From the NCBI GenBank assembly GCA_028345065.1, contig JAOMCN010000003.1, forward strand, positions 1 through 64,000: 64,000 nucleotides of DNA. The letters run 5' to 3'. Source of the stretch: Rhodospirillales bacterium. Its GTDB lineage: Bacteria; Pseudomonadota; Alphaproteobacteria; Rhodospirillales; UBA2165. The translations under genes were made by a program, and so were the position numbers. This document shows positions 37,889 through 50,859 of this stretch, one piece after another (positions within the stretch are counted from its first letter, which is position 1; the number at the start of each line of letters is the position of its first letter). Below the pieces are notes generated by a model, which worked only from the letters and a program-made list of their open reading frames with translations, searched no databases and was not told where the DNA came from.

Positions 37889-38210
37889 GTCTAACTTCCA
37901 ATCTAATAGCGCCGATGTAGATAAAAACTCTGCTCGAAACGAAATTGGATTATTGATATTTTATAGCACTAGGCTGTACTCTAAAACCATTGTTTTGCAA
38001 TAGAAAAATTGGGTTTAATAGGATATCAGTTAATTGATCGTTTGCCCCTAACATTTAATTAACTACGCATGTATTTTTCTGTAATTTTAGATCGATATTT
38101 TTTTAATTATGTGAATAACTTTTAACCTATTATCCAACTTAAGATAATTCTGAAAAACTTATTTGTGTCATTACCGAGTGCAATTGAGTAAAAAAAAGGA
38201 GCAATTTTAA
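37889..38210. other. Gene-free divergent region between pdhA and a GST gene
   Basis: This 322-base AT-rich stretch should hold promoters for the PDH operon on the minus strand and the GST on the plus strand. I see no ORF, RNA gene or strong hairpin. A TATAAA on the minus strand at about 37959-37964 could be a -10, but no good -35 lies at the right distance. Confidence 0.55.
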
Positions 38211-38831
38211 ATGTTGAAGTTTTATGGCCGAAAAACATCAATTAATGTTCAAAAAGCCGCTTGGGCTATGGGAGAAGCTGGTCTTAAATGGGATTGGATT
38301 GACAAGGACGGAACGGTTGGTTCCATTGACAGTCAAGAATATAGAAAGTTGAACCCAGCATCACAAATTCCCACACTTGAAGATGACGGTCTTTTGGTAC
38401 GCCAATCTAACGCGATTGTGCGTTATATATCTAAAAAATATGCTCCTACCAAATTATGGCCTTCTAAAAATTCAGCGTACGTAGAAGCGGAGAGATGGAT
38501 GGAGTGGCAGGCCACAGATAATTGGAAGAACATGGTTACCGTGTTTTGGGGTCTTATTCGAACCCCGCCCGAGAAACAAAATAAAGATGTAATTGGTAAT
38601 TCTGTTGTTGAATTAAATAAAGATTTTTCCTTTTTAAATGAGCATCTTGCGGGCCGGCGTTATATCGCTGGAAACACGTTTTCAATGGGGGATATCCCAG
38701 CTGGTGCGGCGTCATATCGTTTCTATGCGCTTCCTATAAAACGTCATCATTTTCCACATTTAGAGACTTGGTATCAGCTTTTGCAAGAGCGCACGCCGTT
38801 TCGTGAACTGGTGATGGTACCGCTCGAATAA
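38211..38831 (+). CDS. Glutathione S-transferase family protein
   Basis: A 206-residue GST with the thioredoxin-like domain (LKFYGRKTSINVQKAAWAM, NPASQIPTLEDDGLLVRQSNAIVRYI) and a helical domain with NTFSMGDIPAG, the N-capping box. It resembles bacterial theta/GstB-like enzymes. The substrate is unknown. GGAG precedes the ATG. It sits alone on the plus strand and splits the otherwise conserved ftsB-pdhA order. It is not a close copy of the GST at 22.5 kb. Confidence 0.85.
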   Translation: MLKFYGRKTSINVQKAAWAMGEAGLKWDWIDKDGTVGSIDSQEYRKLNPASQIPTLEDDGLLVRQSNAIVRYISKKYAPTKLWPSKNSAYVEAERWMEWQATDNWKNMVTVFWGLIRTPPEKQNKDVIGNSVVELNKDFSFLNEHLAGRRYIAGNTFSMGDIPAGAASYRFYALPIKRHHFPHLETWYQLLQERTPFRELVMVPLE

Positions 38832-38971
38832 ACTTAATTGTATATAAAAAAAGTACGTTTTTCCCACGGCCAAACGGGTATTTTCCGAGCACTTTATAAT
38901 GTGCCACTTATCATACAATAGCCAGAATTTACATAGATAACTGATACCGGCTCTAAAGGAGCATTTTTACT

Positions 38972-39283
38972 TCATTTCAAGAGTATTATGGTCTCGTTTG
39001 GCCGACTGTAACCCAACATAATGCGGACACGCTCTTCTAACATATCTATGTCCAGACTCTTGGTACTGAGCAAAGTCACTTGATTTTGTAGGCGTTTTTT
39101 TTTGTTAATTAGTAACTGTTGAGTTTTTTTTGCTGCCAAAACTTCTCCGTGAATCTGCATAAAAGCTATAAGACCACGCTCACCTTGGATCATGTGAAAT
39201 GTAATATACAGAATAATCGTTGCCCAAATTGTCGGCCATAAAATGAAGCGTAGCTTCAGCCTAAGTTCCGAAAATATTTTCAT
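38972..39283 (-). CDS. ftsB: Septum formation initiator FtsB/DivIC family
   Basis: FtsB is a small bitopic division protein that works with FtsL and FtsQ. The 103 residues have one membrane segment (about 12-30) followed by a coiled coil rich in Lys, Gln and Leu and the conserved VRIMLGYSRPNE end. Position downstream of eno and upstream of the PDH genes is typical of alphaproteobacteria. The 262-base AT-rich gap from eno suggests it may also have its own promoter. Confidence 0.87.
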   Translation of the reverse strand: MKIFSELRLKLRFILWPTIWATIILYITFHMIQGERGLIAFMQIHGEVLAAKKTQQLLINKKKRLQNQVTLLSTKSLDIDMLEERVRIMLGYSRPNETIILLK

Positions 39284-39545
39284 TTATTTTACTATTTTCC
39301 TATTAGAAAAAACATTTTTATCCAAGGTTTGAGAACGACTAGGCAAAACATTTCCCATTTATTGTGAGAGCTTTGTAATTAAAATATTTTAAACCAATAT
39401 AATATGTTAATTACCCGATTATCTTGCTGAAATTTCGAGGTTAATTCATAAAAACCCTTAGTTTGTTTTCTTAAATCTGCATTATCACGCATTCATGATC
39501 ACAATTATATTAACAAATTAAATTAATAGGCATCTGGACGTGGTG

Positions 39546-40901
<1,356 letters not shown>

Positions 40902-41004
40902 TTAGGGATAAGATTCTGAAACCGCGCAAATGGAAAATAATTTTTACTATGTTTGCAACCAACTAATAAATTTACTTCTACTTCTTAAACCGAATAATTT
41001 TAAA

Positions 41005-41847
41005 TTAAATGGCTATGGGACGAGCCTTGGAAATACTATCAAGCTCAAGTAAGGTTTCAATAATTTCTGGTAAGTCCTTAAGATAAATCATGTTTGGTCC
41101 GTCACTTGGCGCTTTGTCAGGATCCTGATGAGTTTCCATAAATACTCCAGCAACCCCGACAGCAACGGCTGCGCGAGCAAGAACAGGGGCAAATTTTCTG
41201 TCACCACCGGTTGCTGTGCCCTGTCCCCCAGGTTGCTGAACGGAGTGGGTGGCATCGAAAATGACTGGATACATGGTTTGCGCTAGGATTGGTAAAGAGC
41301 GCATATCAGAAACAAGTGCATTATAACCAAAGCTTGCACCCCGTTCGCAGAGAAGTATGTTCTCATTGCCAGTGGTCTCTATCTTTCGGACCACGTTTTT
41401 CATGTCCCACGGAGCCATAAATTGCCCTTTCTTGACGTGGAGGACCCTTCCAGTCTGTCCAGCGGCAATTAGCAAGTCCGTTTGGCGACAAAGAAAAGCA
41501 GGAATTTGGAGGACGTCAACTGATTTGGAAACTTTAACAACCTCCTCTACAGTATGTATATCGGTTAGTACTGGACATTTGAACTCGTTCCTAATCGCTT
41601 CAAATATAGGTAAGGATTCCTCAATTCCAAGGCCACGTTTTGCGTCAACGCTAGTGCGGTTTGCTTTGTCATAGGAGGTTTTATATATGAAACCAATATC
41701 AAACTTTTTAGCAAGCTCTGTAAGCGCTCCAGCCATTTCAAAGGCGTGTTCCTTTGATTCAAGGGCACAAGGTCCAGCTATAAGTTTGATTTTCTGATTG
41801 TTGGCAAGGGATAAATTACCGATGTGAACAACACGTGGTTCTTGCAT
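41005..41847 (-). CDS. kdsA: 3-deoxy-8-phosphooctulonate (KDO 8-P) synthase
   Basis: KdsA condenses phosphoenolpyruvate with arabinose 5-phosphate in synthesis of KDO for the lipopolysaccharide core. The 280 residues contain LIAGPCALESKEHA, YKTSYDKANRTS, LTDIHTVEEV, KKGQFMAPWDMKNVV, CERGASFGYNALVSDMRSL and FDATHSVQQPGGQG. It lies 11 bases after pyrG, the usual pyrG-kdsA-eno order. Confidence 0.96.
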   Translation of the reverse strand: MQEPRVVHIGNLSLANNQKIKLIAGPCALESKEHAFEMAGALTELAKKFDIGFIYKTSYDKANRTSVDAKRGLGIEESLPIFEAIRNEFKCPVLTDIHTVEEVVKVSKSVDVLQIPAFLCRQTDLLIAAGQTGRVLHVKKGQFMAPWDMKNVVRKIETTGNENILLCERGASFGYNALVSDMRSLPILAQTMYPVIFDATHSVQQPGGQGTATGGDRKFAPVLARAAVAVGVAGVFMETHQDPDKAPSDGPNMIYLKDLPEIIETLLELDSISKARPIAI

Positions 41848-41858
41848 GAGTTTCTACC

Positions 41859-43929
<2,071 letters not shown>

Positions 43930-44026
43930 AGCGGAACCATGAAATTAAAACCAGAATCAAAACTTACTTTTAGGTACTTTGCTTTGGGGCACTTTCTAAC
44001 TTGTTTTCACTACTTGTAAATGTTTT

Positions 44027-44800
44027 TTATTTTCTATCAAGGCAACATGTAGCAATTGCCATGAAATCCTCCCAGTCAAGGCTTGCCCCACCGACCAATG
44101 CACCGTCCACATCAGGTAAGCTCAAAAATTTATAAGCGTTGCTAGGCTTTACAGATCCCCCATAGAGAATCCGAGTTTGATTTGCATTTGCCGAAGATAT
44201 GATACCTGAAAGATTTTTTCTAATCAGGGAATGAATTTCTTGCACATCATCATTATTTGGTGTGACGCCTGTACCAATTGCCCATATGGGCTCATATGCA
44301 ATAATCATGTTCGCTGCTGTAGAATGAGGCGGTAACGAAGCAGATAGTTGAGAAAGGATTACATTTTTGGTTTGGCCATTTGCCCTTTGATCCTCACTTT
44401 CTCCAACACAAATTATTGCAATTAGGTTCGCGGCTATTGCAGATGATGCCTTCTCAATAATTATTTTATCTGTTTCGCCAAGTGCTAAACGACGTTCTGA
44501 ATGGCCTACTATAACGTGGGAACATCCGATATCGGCGAGCATTTCTGCGCTAATATCGCCTGTATAGGCCCCAGACGAAGCAGGATGGCAATCTTGTGCG
44601 CCTAAAAATATTTCAGACCCTTTGATCGAGTTTGAAATCAATCCAAGCATGGTAGCAGGCGGACAAATGAGTGTCTCGAATGGAGGGCTTGAAATCTTAG
44701 ACAAGGCGGCCACAATATTTTCTACCCGCAGCAGACTATCTTGACGAAGCCCGTTCATTTTCCAATTCCCCGCAATCAAAGGACGCCGCAATTCCAACAT
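44027..44800 (-). CDS. tpiA: Triosephosphate isomerase
   Basis: TpiA interconverts dihydroxyacetone phosphate and glyceraldehyde 3-phosphate. From the ATG at 44800 the protein has 257 residues with GNWKMNG (catalytic Lys), HVIVGHSERR (His) and IAYEPIWAIGTG (Glu), followed by ILYGGSVKPSN and DGALVGGASL. AGAGGGA stands 8 bases before this ATG, which decides it over the upstream TGTG-rich frame extension. It diverges from ppiD. Confidence 0.96.
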   Translation of the reverse strand: MLELRRPLIAGNWKMNGLRQDSLLRVENIVAALSKISSPPFETLICPPATMLGLISNSIKGSEIFLGAQDCHPASSGAYTGDISAEMLADIGCSHVIVGHSERRLALGETDKIIIEKASSAIAANLIAIICVGESEDQRANGQTKNVILSQLSASLPPHSTAANMIIAYEPIWAIGTGVTPNNDDVQEIHSLIRKNLSGIISSANANQTRILYGGSVKPSNAYKFLSLPDVDGALVGGASLDWEDFMAIATCCLDRK

Positions 44801-44947
44801 AACAAAAATCCCTCTAATTTCGAACAATATCCGGCACAATCAAATTGCATGTTGTAGGGCTTGAGTCACGCTTTTATGATGTGAACGCTCTTAAGTGAGT
44901 AGATTGATATAAACTGCCATCATGTGAATGGTTAATCAGGTACAAAT

Positions 44948-46858
44948 ATGATGCTTGGAAATTTTCGGGAAAAAATACTGTCATGGGGTGCAAAATTACT
45001 CCTAGGATTGCTGATCATTAGTTTTGGTTTGTGGGGCATTGGTGATTATACGACGAACACTGGTGGAGACGATCAGATTGTTGCGGAAATAGGGGAACAG
45101 GAAATTAGTTCTCGTGAATTAGAGTCCCAAATTCAAGTTTCTATCTCCCGTATGCGGGAAGTATTGGGTCGGAACTTAACAAATGAACAGGCTCTTTCAT
45201 TCGGAATTGTTGACCAAACTTTGAATGGTATGGTTCAAGAAATCATATTTTCTGAAGGAGCTAGTAACACAGGTCTCATAATAAGTGACGATTTGCTAAA
45301 CCAAGAAATCAGAGGCGATAAACAATTTAAAAACCGTGCGGGGCAGTTTGATCGAAATGTATTTCAACAATCAATCAACCGGGCAGGATACAGTGAAGGG
45401 ACCTACGTTGATCTTTATCGCAGGGAGCTGCTTCAGAAACAGCTGCTGAGCGCTTTCGAGTATGGGATTTCAGTTCCTGCAGCCCTAACGGATAGTGTCC
45501 TCCGTTACAGAGAGGAACGGCGTGTAATTAAGTTAATTAAAATTATGCATACTGCTCTTAGCCTAATACCGGATCCACCGCCTTCGATACTCGCAAAATT
45601 TCATAGCGATAATGCCGCTCGGTTTTCGGCACCCGAGTATCGGGCTGTAACCCTTTTAAGGGTGCAGCCTAAAGATATTTCGGATGAAATTGAGGTTTCA
45701 GAGGAACGAATCAAAATTGAATATGATAGCCGTATCTCAGAATTTAGCCAGGAGGAACGAAGAAATATACAGCAAATTCTAGTTTCTGAAGAACCGTTGG
45801 CTCAAAAGGTCATGTCGCGCTTAAAAATGGGAAACGATTTTATTGAGGTAGCAAAGGGAGTAGCAAGCTTCGATCAAGAAGCTTTACAATTAGGAGACTT
45901 GACGCGTGGGGAGTTTGTGATCAGAGAACTTGGTGATGCAGCATTCTCATTAGATGTTGGCAATTATACTTTACCAATTCGAAGCAGTCTTGGGTGGCAT
46001 ATTTTACGAGTCACTAACATTACACCGGCGACTAAAAAAGCATTAGGAGAGGTTCGGAATGGATTGAAACGCAGCGTTCAGTTAGATTTGGCGGCAGATG
46101 CATTAATTACACTAGCTAATCAAATAGAGGATGAGCTTGGCGCAGGAGCAAGTATTAGGGATGCAGCTGGTCGCTTGAATCTTAGAGTGGAAAATATTCC
46201 GGCGATAGATAATCAAGGGTTAAATGAGCTTGGTAAACCTATCGACGGGATTAGTGATCAAAAGGAAATTTTAAATGCTGTATTTGCGACATCGGAAGGA
46301 GAAGATAGCGACCTTAACGACTACGGGTCGTCGAGCTTTTTTATATTACATGTCGATAAGGTAACGAAACCAACTCTTCGACCTTTAGATAAAATTATTA
46401 AAGATGTCAGAATAGCTTGGAAGCGTGATCACCGGGCCGAAGAAGCAGAAAACAAGGCGAAAAAACTGGTTAACGAACTTAATAACGGTAATTCACCAAA
46501 GATTTTGGCAAGTAAACTTAAGGTTGATCTATTACCAACAAAGCCATTCACAAGAACCGGTGAAGGACTTAAAAAGGAATTACCGAGAGAACTTATCTCA
46601 AAGGTCTTTGCTTCTAAGGTAAGAAATTCAGTCCTAGCAGCAGGTAACGGCGTCCACCTGGTTGCATTCGTTTCCGAAATAAGACATCCAATTACTTCCA
46701 GCAGCAGTAAACTTGCCGAAACTATCCGTGCGCAATTAAGCGAAAATATTTCGGGTGATTTGAAGAAACAACTAGCCGAGGCCCTTCGAAAGCGACTTGG
46801 TGTTAAGATTAATAGGGAAAATATTAATCAAATATTTTCAAAAACAAATACCCCATGA
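44948..46858 (+). CDS. ppiD: Peptidylprolyl isomerase PpiD-like periplasmic chaperone
   Basis: PpiD is a membrane-anchored folding factor at the exit of the Sec channel. The 636 residues have a short cytoplasmic start, one membrane segment (about 16-30, LLLGLLIISFGLWGIGDY), a SurA_N-like chaperone region (about 45-200), a parvulin domain (about 265-370, with RRNIQQILVSEE, LGDLTRGEFV and SSLGWHILRV) and a long helical C-terminus. Architecture and the FGLWGIGD motif are those of alphaproteobacterial PpiD. The next expected genes in related genomes are trp genes, which begin after a minus-strand insert. Confidence 0.9.
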   Translation: MMLGNFREKILSWGAKLLLGLLIISFGLWGIGDYTTNTGGDDQIVAEIGEQEISSRELESQIQVSISRMREVLGRNLTNEQALSFGIVDQTLNGMVQEIIFSEGASNTGLIISDDLLNQEIRGDKQFKNRAGQFDRNVFQQSINRAGYSEGTYVDLYRRELLQKQLLSAFEYGISVPAALTDSVLRYREERRVIKLIKIMHTALSLIPDPPPSILAKFHSDNAARFSAPEYRAVTLLRVQPKDISDEIEVSEERIKIEYDSRISEFSQEERRNIQQILVSEEPLAQKVMSRLKMGNDFIEVAKGVASFDQEALQLGDLTRGEFVIRELGDAAFSLDVGNYTLPIRSSLGWHILRVTNITPATKKALGEVRNGLKRSVQLDLAADALITLANQIEDELGAGASIRDAAGRLNLRVENIPAIDNQGLNELGKPIDGISDQKEILNAVFATSEGEDSDLNDYGSSSFFILHVDKVTKPTLRPLDKIIKDVRIAWKRDHRAEEAENKAKKLVNELNNGNSPKILASKLKVDLLPTKPFTRTGEGLKKELPRELISKVFASKVRNSVLAAGNGVHLVAFVSEIRHPITSSSSKLAETIRAQLSENISGDLKKQLAEALRKRLGVKINRENINQIFSKTNTP

Positions 46859-46898
46859 ACGCATCAGTATTTTTGAATAACAGTAGTTAGAGCCCATA

Positions 46899-46928
46899 AG
46901 AATTAAACAGCTTGGTAGTTTTAATTCT
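46899..46928. terminator. AT-rich inverted repeat between convergent ppiD and yibQ-like gene
   Basis: AGAATTAAA(C) and (G)TTTTAATTCT pair with one bulged base around a loop of about 9 bases. It lies between convergent stops and ends in T or A runs on both strands, so a two-way terminator is likely, though the stem is weak in GC. Confidence 0.45.
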
Positions 46929-46974
46929 ATATTAACTCAAATTAAAACGTATTTAGTGTGTATATACTTCGGCC

Positions 46975-48153
46975 TTATTTTGCCGATAACTTGATCAAAT
47001 TCCTAGGTATTCCAATACGTTTTGCCATGATCACGCTGATAGGAACGAGGTTGAGGCCTTTTTCGGCGATTGCGGGGAGCCATTGAGATAAGGCTGAGAT
47101 AGTCGTTGCCCTTGGGTGGCCTATCGCTACGGCGTAACCTTGTTTTTTTGCAAGTTTTTCAAGTACCTCAAGTTGGGCTAATATAAATTCTAAACTGGGT
47201 TCGTGATCAAGAAAAACGTTCCGTGTCACATACGGCACGTGGTATTTCCGAGCTAATTTGGGGACGACTGTTTTTTCAGATGTCCGACTATCTAAAAAAA
47301 GTAATCCTCTAAGGCTAAGTTCTTCCATAATGAGGCTGACGCCTCTGATACTACTTGTAAAACGACTTCCCATATGATTGTTGATACCGACGCTTTCTGG
47401 CACCTTAGTGAGCGCCAATTTAATTTTTTTCCTAATTTCTTCATCCGGGTCGTCAACCCTCAGGAAGTTTGGGCCGGGATTTAATGTCTTATTAAATGGT
47501 TCCATTGGAACGTGGGCCATAATTTCATGTCCGGCGCTTTTTGCTTCCTTTACTTGTTCGTTCAGTTTAGTTGCGTAAGTGAGGAAGGAAATGGTTAGAG
47601 GGCCGGCAAGCTCAATTGCATGCTTTGTACCTAATTTGTCAACTCCCGCATCGTCTATCACAATGGCAATTTGGGGACCAGGTCGTAAGTCCTCTGTGTT
47701 GACTGAATTAATGCGCCACAGCGGTTTAACTTTTTTATTTGATGCAGTAAATTCATCAGATTTACTGTTTTTATGAGGTTTTTCGGACTTTGCTTGGGTG
47801 TGGACTTCCATCTCTATTGGGCTAGACCAGTATACCCCTTCAACCGGATATTCTTCTTCAACACTCTCACGAGAAGCCGGTATTTGATCAATCACCGCAT
47901 TTGATGATTTCTGAATAGCGTCAATTCTAGTTTGCTCACGTTTAATGAAAGAAACTTTATTTTTTTTACTCAGTTCAGGGGGTTTAGGCTCATCCGGATT
48001 AATGTTCTGATCAACCTTTGGCAATTTTTCAGGAATAGCTATCCTAGTAAGTCCTTGAACTGTTACTCCAGCATTTTGGTTTTGGGAATTAAGAAAAAAG
48101 ATTGCGGAAACGGTGCCTACAACTCCCACCGCTCCTATTAAACCAGTTGCCAA
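46975..48153 (-). CDS. Divergent polysaccharide deacetylase (YibQ-like)
   Basis: The 392-residue product has an N-terminal hydrophobic segment (about 3-22), a long low-complexity region and a C-terminal divergent polysaccharide deacetylase domain (about 155-385). The domain contains IAIVIDDAG, GHEIMAHVPMEP, NNHMGSRFT, LLFLDSRTS and AVAIGHPRATT. Enzyme activity is not established for this family. The only usual start is TTG at 48153, which leaves no positive charge before the membrane segment; the frame stays open to a stop at 48213-48211 and reads KIKHRTKVF just upstream, so a rare start such as ATT at 48177 may be used. Confidence 0.85.
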   Translation of the reverse strand: MATGLIGAVGVVGTVSAIFFLNSQNQNAGVTVQGLTRIAIPEKLPKVDQNINPDEPKPPELSKKNKVSFIKREQTRIDAIQKSSNAVIDQIPASRESVEEEYPVEGVYWSSPIEMEVHTQAKSEKPHKNSKSDEFTASNKKVKPLWRINSVNTEDLRPGPQIAIVIDDAGVDKLGTKHAIELAGPLTISFLTYATKLNEQVKEAKSAGHEIMAHVPMEPFNKTLNPGPNFLRVDDPDEEIRKKIKLALTKVPESVGINNHMGSRFTSSIRGVSLIMEELSLRGLLFLDSRTSEKTVVPKLARKYHVPYVTRNVFLDHEPSLEFILAQLEVLEKLAKKQGYAVAIGHPRATTISALSQWLPAIAEKGLNLVPISVIMAKRIGIPRNLIKLSAK

Positions 48154-48505
48154 AAAGACTTTTGTCCTGTGTTTAATCTTTAGTATCCTATAGTGCTCAA
48201 CGACGTTCCCTTATATTTCTGCGATACTTTCAAAGAATAATATCAACACTACAACATGTCCCAACAAGATAACGCTATTAGATCATGTGAAATGATGTAG
48301 TAAAGTCAAATGCTTAATTATTCCAAACGCTCTTGACCGAAGTAAAAGAGGGCACCATTGTGCCTGCAAATTTGTCTTAGCTCTGGAAGCAAAGTTAATT
48401 GATAAGTTATTGTAATATAAAAAATAATTAATAAAGTTAGAATAAACATTCTTGTTCGTTAATAAATATATTTGATTGTCAGTTAGAATTGGACAACAAA
48501 AGAAT
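48154..48505. other. Gene-free region between yibQ-like gene and trpD
   Basis: This AT-rich 352-base stretch separates divergent genes. I looked for a trp leader peptide with adjacent Trp codons or an attenuator and found neither. A small GGCAC-CATT-GTGCC hairpin at 48351-48364 is too weak to interpret. No trpE or trpG remnant is readable. Confidence 0.6.
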
Positions 48506-49555
48506 ATGGATATGCAGAGTATGAGATCGTACATCTCCATGTTAGCGAATGGCGAAGTTCTCAATGAGATTGAGGCCGAAAACGCTTTTAATATCATCAT
48601 GTCTGGTGATGCCACCCCAGCTCAAATTGGTGCATTTTTGATGGCACTTAGGGTTAGAGGCGAATCGATTTCTGAAATTACTGGAGCTGCCCGTGCATTG
48701 AGGGCAAAAGCAATGTTTATCGAGGCTCCGGAAAATGCAATGGATATTGTTGGTACGGGCGGTGATGCTACAGGAACTTATAATATTTCGACGGGAGCAG
48801 CTCTTGTTTTAGCAGGAACAGGTATTCCAGTTGCAAAGCACGGTAACCGAGCCTTGTCATCTAAATCTGGTGCTGCTGACGTCCTTACATCGCTAGGTAT
48901 GAATAACGAAGCAGATTTTGCGCTGATAAAAAAATCGATTTGGGAAGCTGGTATAGGATTTCTTATGGCGCCAAGGCACCACAGTGCCATGCGACACGTT
49001 GCAGGCCCCCGTGTTGAACTTGCGACGAGGACAATTTTTAATGTGCTGGGTCCGATTAGCAACCCATCAGGAGTAAAGAAGCAGTTAACGGGCGTATATT
49101 CCAGGGAATTAATGGAACCGATTGCCCACGCCCTCGGGAATTTGGGTTGTGAGCGTACCTGGGTAGTTCATGGATCCGATGGGACTGATGAGTTAACAAC
49201 TGCCGGGAAATCATACGTTGCATCACTTGAAAATGGTAAAGTGGATACCTTTGAAATATCACCTGGCGATGCCGGACTTCCTGAGGTTAGTCTAGAAGAT
49301 CTGAAGGGTGGAGATGCCGAATATAACGCCGAAGCTATTCGTAAGATGTTAGCCGGTGAACCGGGTCCATATCGTGATGTGGTGCTTTTAAATACTGCGG
49401 CGGCGCTAATAATATCTGGTAAGGTTAAGGATCTGAAAGAGGGCGTCAAAGTTGCAGCAAATACTATCGATAGCGGAAAGGCCAAATTGGTATTAGAAAG
49501 AATGATTGAAATCACAAATAGTATTGATGTTAATGGCGAGGCAGGGGACGCGTGA
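48506..49555 (+). CDS. trpD: Anthranilate phosphoribosyltransferase
   Basis: TrpD joins anthranilate to phosphoribosyl pyrophosphate, the second step to tryptophan. The protein (349 residues from the ATG at 48506; ATGs at 48512 and 48521 are also possible) has NIIMSGDATPAQIGAFLMALR, the PRPP motif DIVGTGGDATGTYNIST, KHGNRALSSKSGAADVL, GPRVELATRTIFNVLGPISNP and VHGSDGTDELTT. Its GTGA stop overlaps trpC. Normally trpG, often trpE too, precedes it; neither is here. Confidence 0.95.
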   Translation: MDMQSMRSYISMLANGEVLNEIEAENAFNIIMSGDATPAQIGAFLMALRVRGESISEITGAARALRAKAMFIEAPENAMDIVGTGGDATGTYNISTGAALVLAGTGIPVAKHGNRALSSKSGAADVLTSLGMNNEADFALIKKSIWEAGIGFLMAPRHHSAMRHVAGPRVELATRTIFNVLGPISNPSGVKKQLTGVYSRELMEPIAHALGNLGCERTWVVHGSDGTDELTTAGKSYVASLENGKVDTFEISPGDAGLPEVSLEDLKGGDAEYNAEAIRKMLAGEPGPYRDVVLLNTAAALIISGKVKDLKEGVKVAANTIDSGKAKLVLERMIEITNSIDVNGEAGDA

Positions 49556-50361
49556 GAGACGTTCTCGAAAAAATTTGTGATCAAAAAAAAGTTTTTGTAA
49601 AAGAACGACGAACTGAATATCCCGAGTCGTACTTAGAGAAACAAATAGCGGTTAAAGACGCCCCGCGTAGATTTATCGAGGCATTAAACGATTCGTCGGC
49701 TGCAGGCTTTTATTCTTTAATTGCTGAGATTAAGAAAGCTTCTCCTTCACGTGGGTTGATTAGAGAAGTATTCAAACCTGCGGAATTGGCTGTTGCCTAT
49801 AAGATGGGAGGTGCAACGTGTTTATCGGTTCTCACGGATGTGCCCTATTTCCAAGGAAACAATAGAGATCTAGAACAGGCAAAATCTGCTGTGGACTTAC
49901 CAATTCTCCGAAAGGATTTCATGATTGACCCCTATCAAATTTTGGAATCTAGAGCAATTGGCGCGGATTGTGTACTTTTAATTATGGCTGCGGTATCTGA
50001 TCCAGTAGCTTCTTTATTATATAATAATGCTCAAGAATTAGGGATGGATGTATTAGTTGAGGTGCACGATGAGAATGAGATGGAACGGGCTCTAGCGCTC
50101 CAGCCAAAACTGATCGGTATCAATAACCGAAACCTCAAAACGTTGAAGGTTGATCTTGGGACGACGGAAAGACTAGCCCCTAAGGTGCCGGAAGATGTAA
50201 TATTGGTGAGTGAAAGTGGTATTCACCTAAACACAGATCTAAAAAGAATTTCCGCTTGGGGAATAAATTGTTTTCTTGTGGGCGAATCACTAATGCGCCA
50301 AACGGATGTAGAAAAGGCCGTTAGGGACCTGCTTAGTAACAATATGAAAAGTAAAACTTGA
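49552..50361 (+). CDS. trpC: Indole-3-glycerol phosphate synthase
   Basis: TrpC closes the indole ring. The 269-residue barrel shows FYSLIAEIKKASPSRGLIR (catalytic Lys and substrate loop), ATCLSVLTD, LPILRKDFMIDPYQI, GADCVLLI, EVHDENEMERAL, IGINNRNLKTLKVDL and VSESGI. The start is GTG at 49552, sharing GTGA with the trpD stop, which implies translational coupling. Confidence 0.96.
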   Translation: MRDVLEKICDQKKVFVKERRTEYPESYLEKQIAVKDAPRRFIEALNDSSAAGFYSLIAEIKKASPSRGLIREVFKPAELAVAYKMGGATCLSVLTDVPYFQGNNRDLEQAKSAVDLPILRKDFMIDPYQILESRAIGADCVLLIMAAVSDPVASLLYNNAQELGMDVLVEVHDENEMERALALQPKLIGINNRNLKTLKVDLGTTERLAPKVPEDVILVSESGIHLNTDLKRISAWGINCFLVGESLMRQTDVEKAVRDLLSNNMKSKT

Positions 50362-50373
50362 TGGTATGAAGTG

Positions 50374-50859
50374 ATGAATGATTTAACGCACATTGACGCC
50401 GAAGGGAACGCCGTGATGGTAAATGTTTCTGCCAAAAACATTACGGAGCGTAAAGCGACTGCTGCAGGGTCCGTTTATATGCTTCCTGAAACCCTCAAAC
50501 TGATTATTAATTCTGGAGTCAAAAAAGGCGATGTATTGAGCGTCGCACAGTTAGCAGGAATTATGGGGGCCAAGAAAACCTCTGATTTAATACCGTTATG
50601 CCATCCACTTAATCTTACGTCGGTTCGGATAGAATTGTCTTGTGATGAAAAACGTAGCGCCGTTGATATTACTGGAACTTGCTCACTGTCAGGCAAAACG
50701 GGTGTAGAGATGGAGGCACTGACGGGTGTCAGTGTTGCGGCTCTAACGGTCTACGATATGTGTAAGGCTGTGGATAGAGGTATGCGGTTATCTGATATAA
50801 GATTGGTGCAAAAATCAGGTGGCAAATCCGGCACTTTTACTGAGGTTAGTAATGGATAA
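50374..50859 (+). CDS. moaC: Cyclic pyranopterin monophosphate synthase
   Basis: MoaC completes the first stage of molybdenum cofactor synthesis. The 161 residues contain [61 protein letters not shown] and GGKSG, all catalytic blocks of the family. ATG 50374 follows a GTG at 50371, either of which could start. It lies in the conserved trpC-moaC-moeA order. Confidence 0.95.
   Translation: MNDLTHIDAEGNAVMVNVSAKNITERKATAAGSVYMLPETLKLIINSGVKKGDVLSVAQLAGIMGAKKTSDLIPLCHPLNLTSVRIELSCDEKRSAVDITGTCSLSGKTGVEMEALTGVSVAALTVYDMCKAVDRGMRLSDIRLVQKSGGKSGTFTEVSNG

Noticed and set aside
48351..48364. Small hairpin before trpD considered as a trp attenuator
   Set aside because: There is no leader peptide with Trp codons, no competing stem and no T run.
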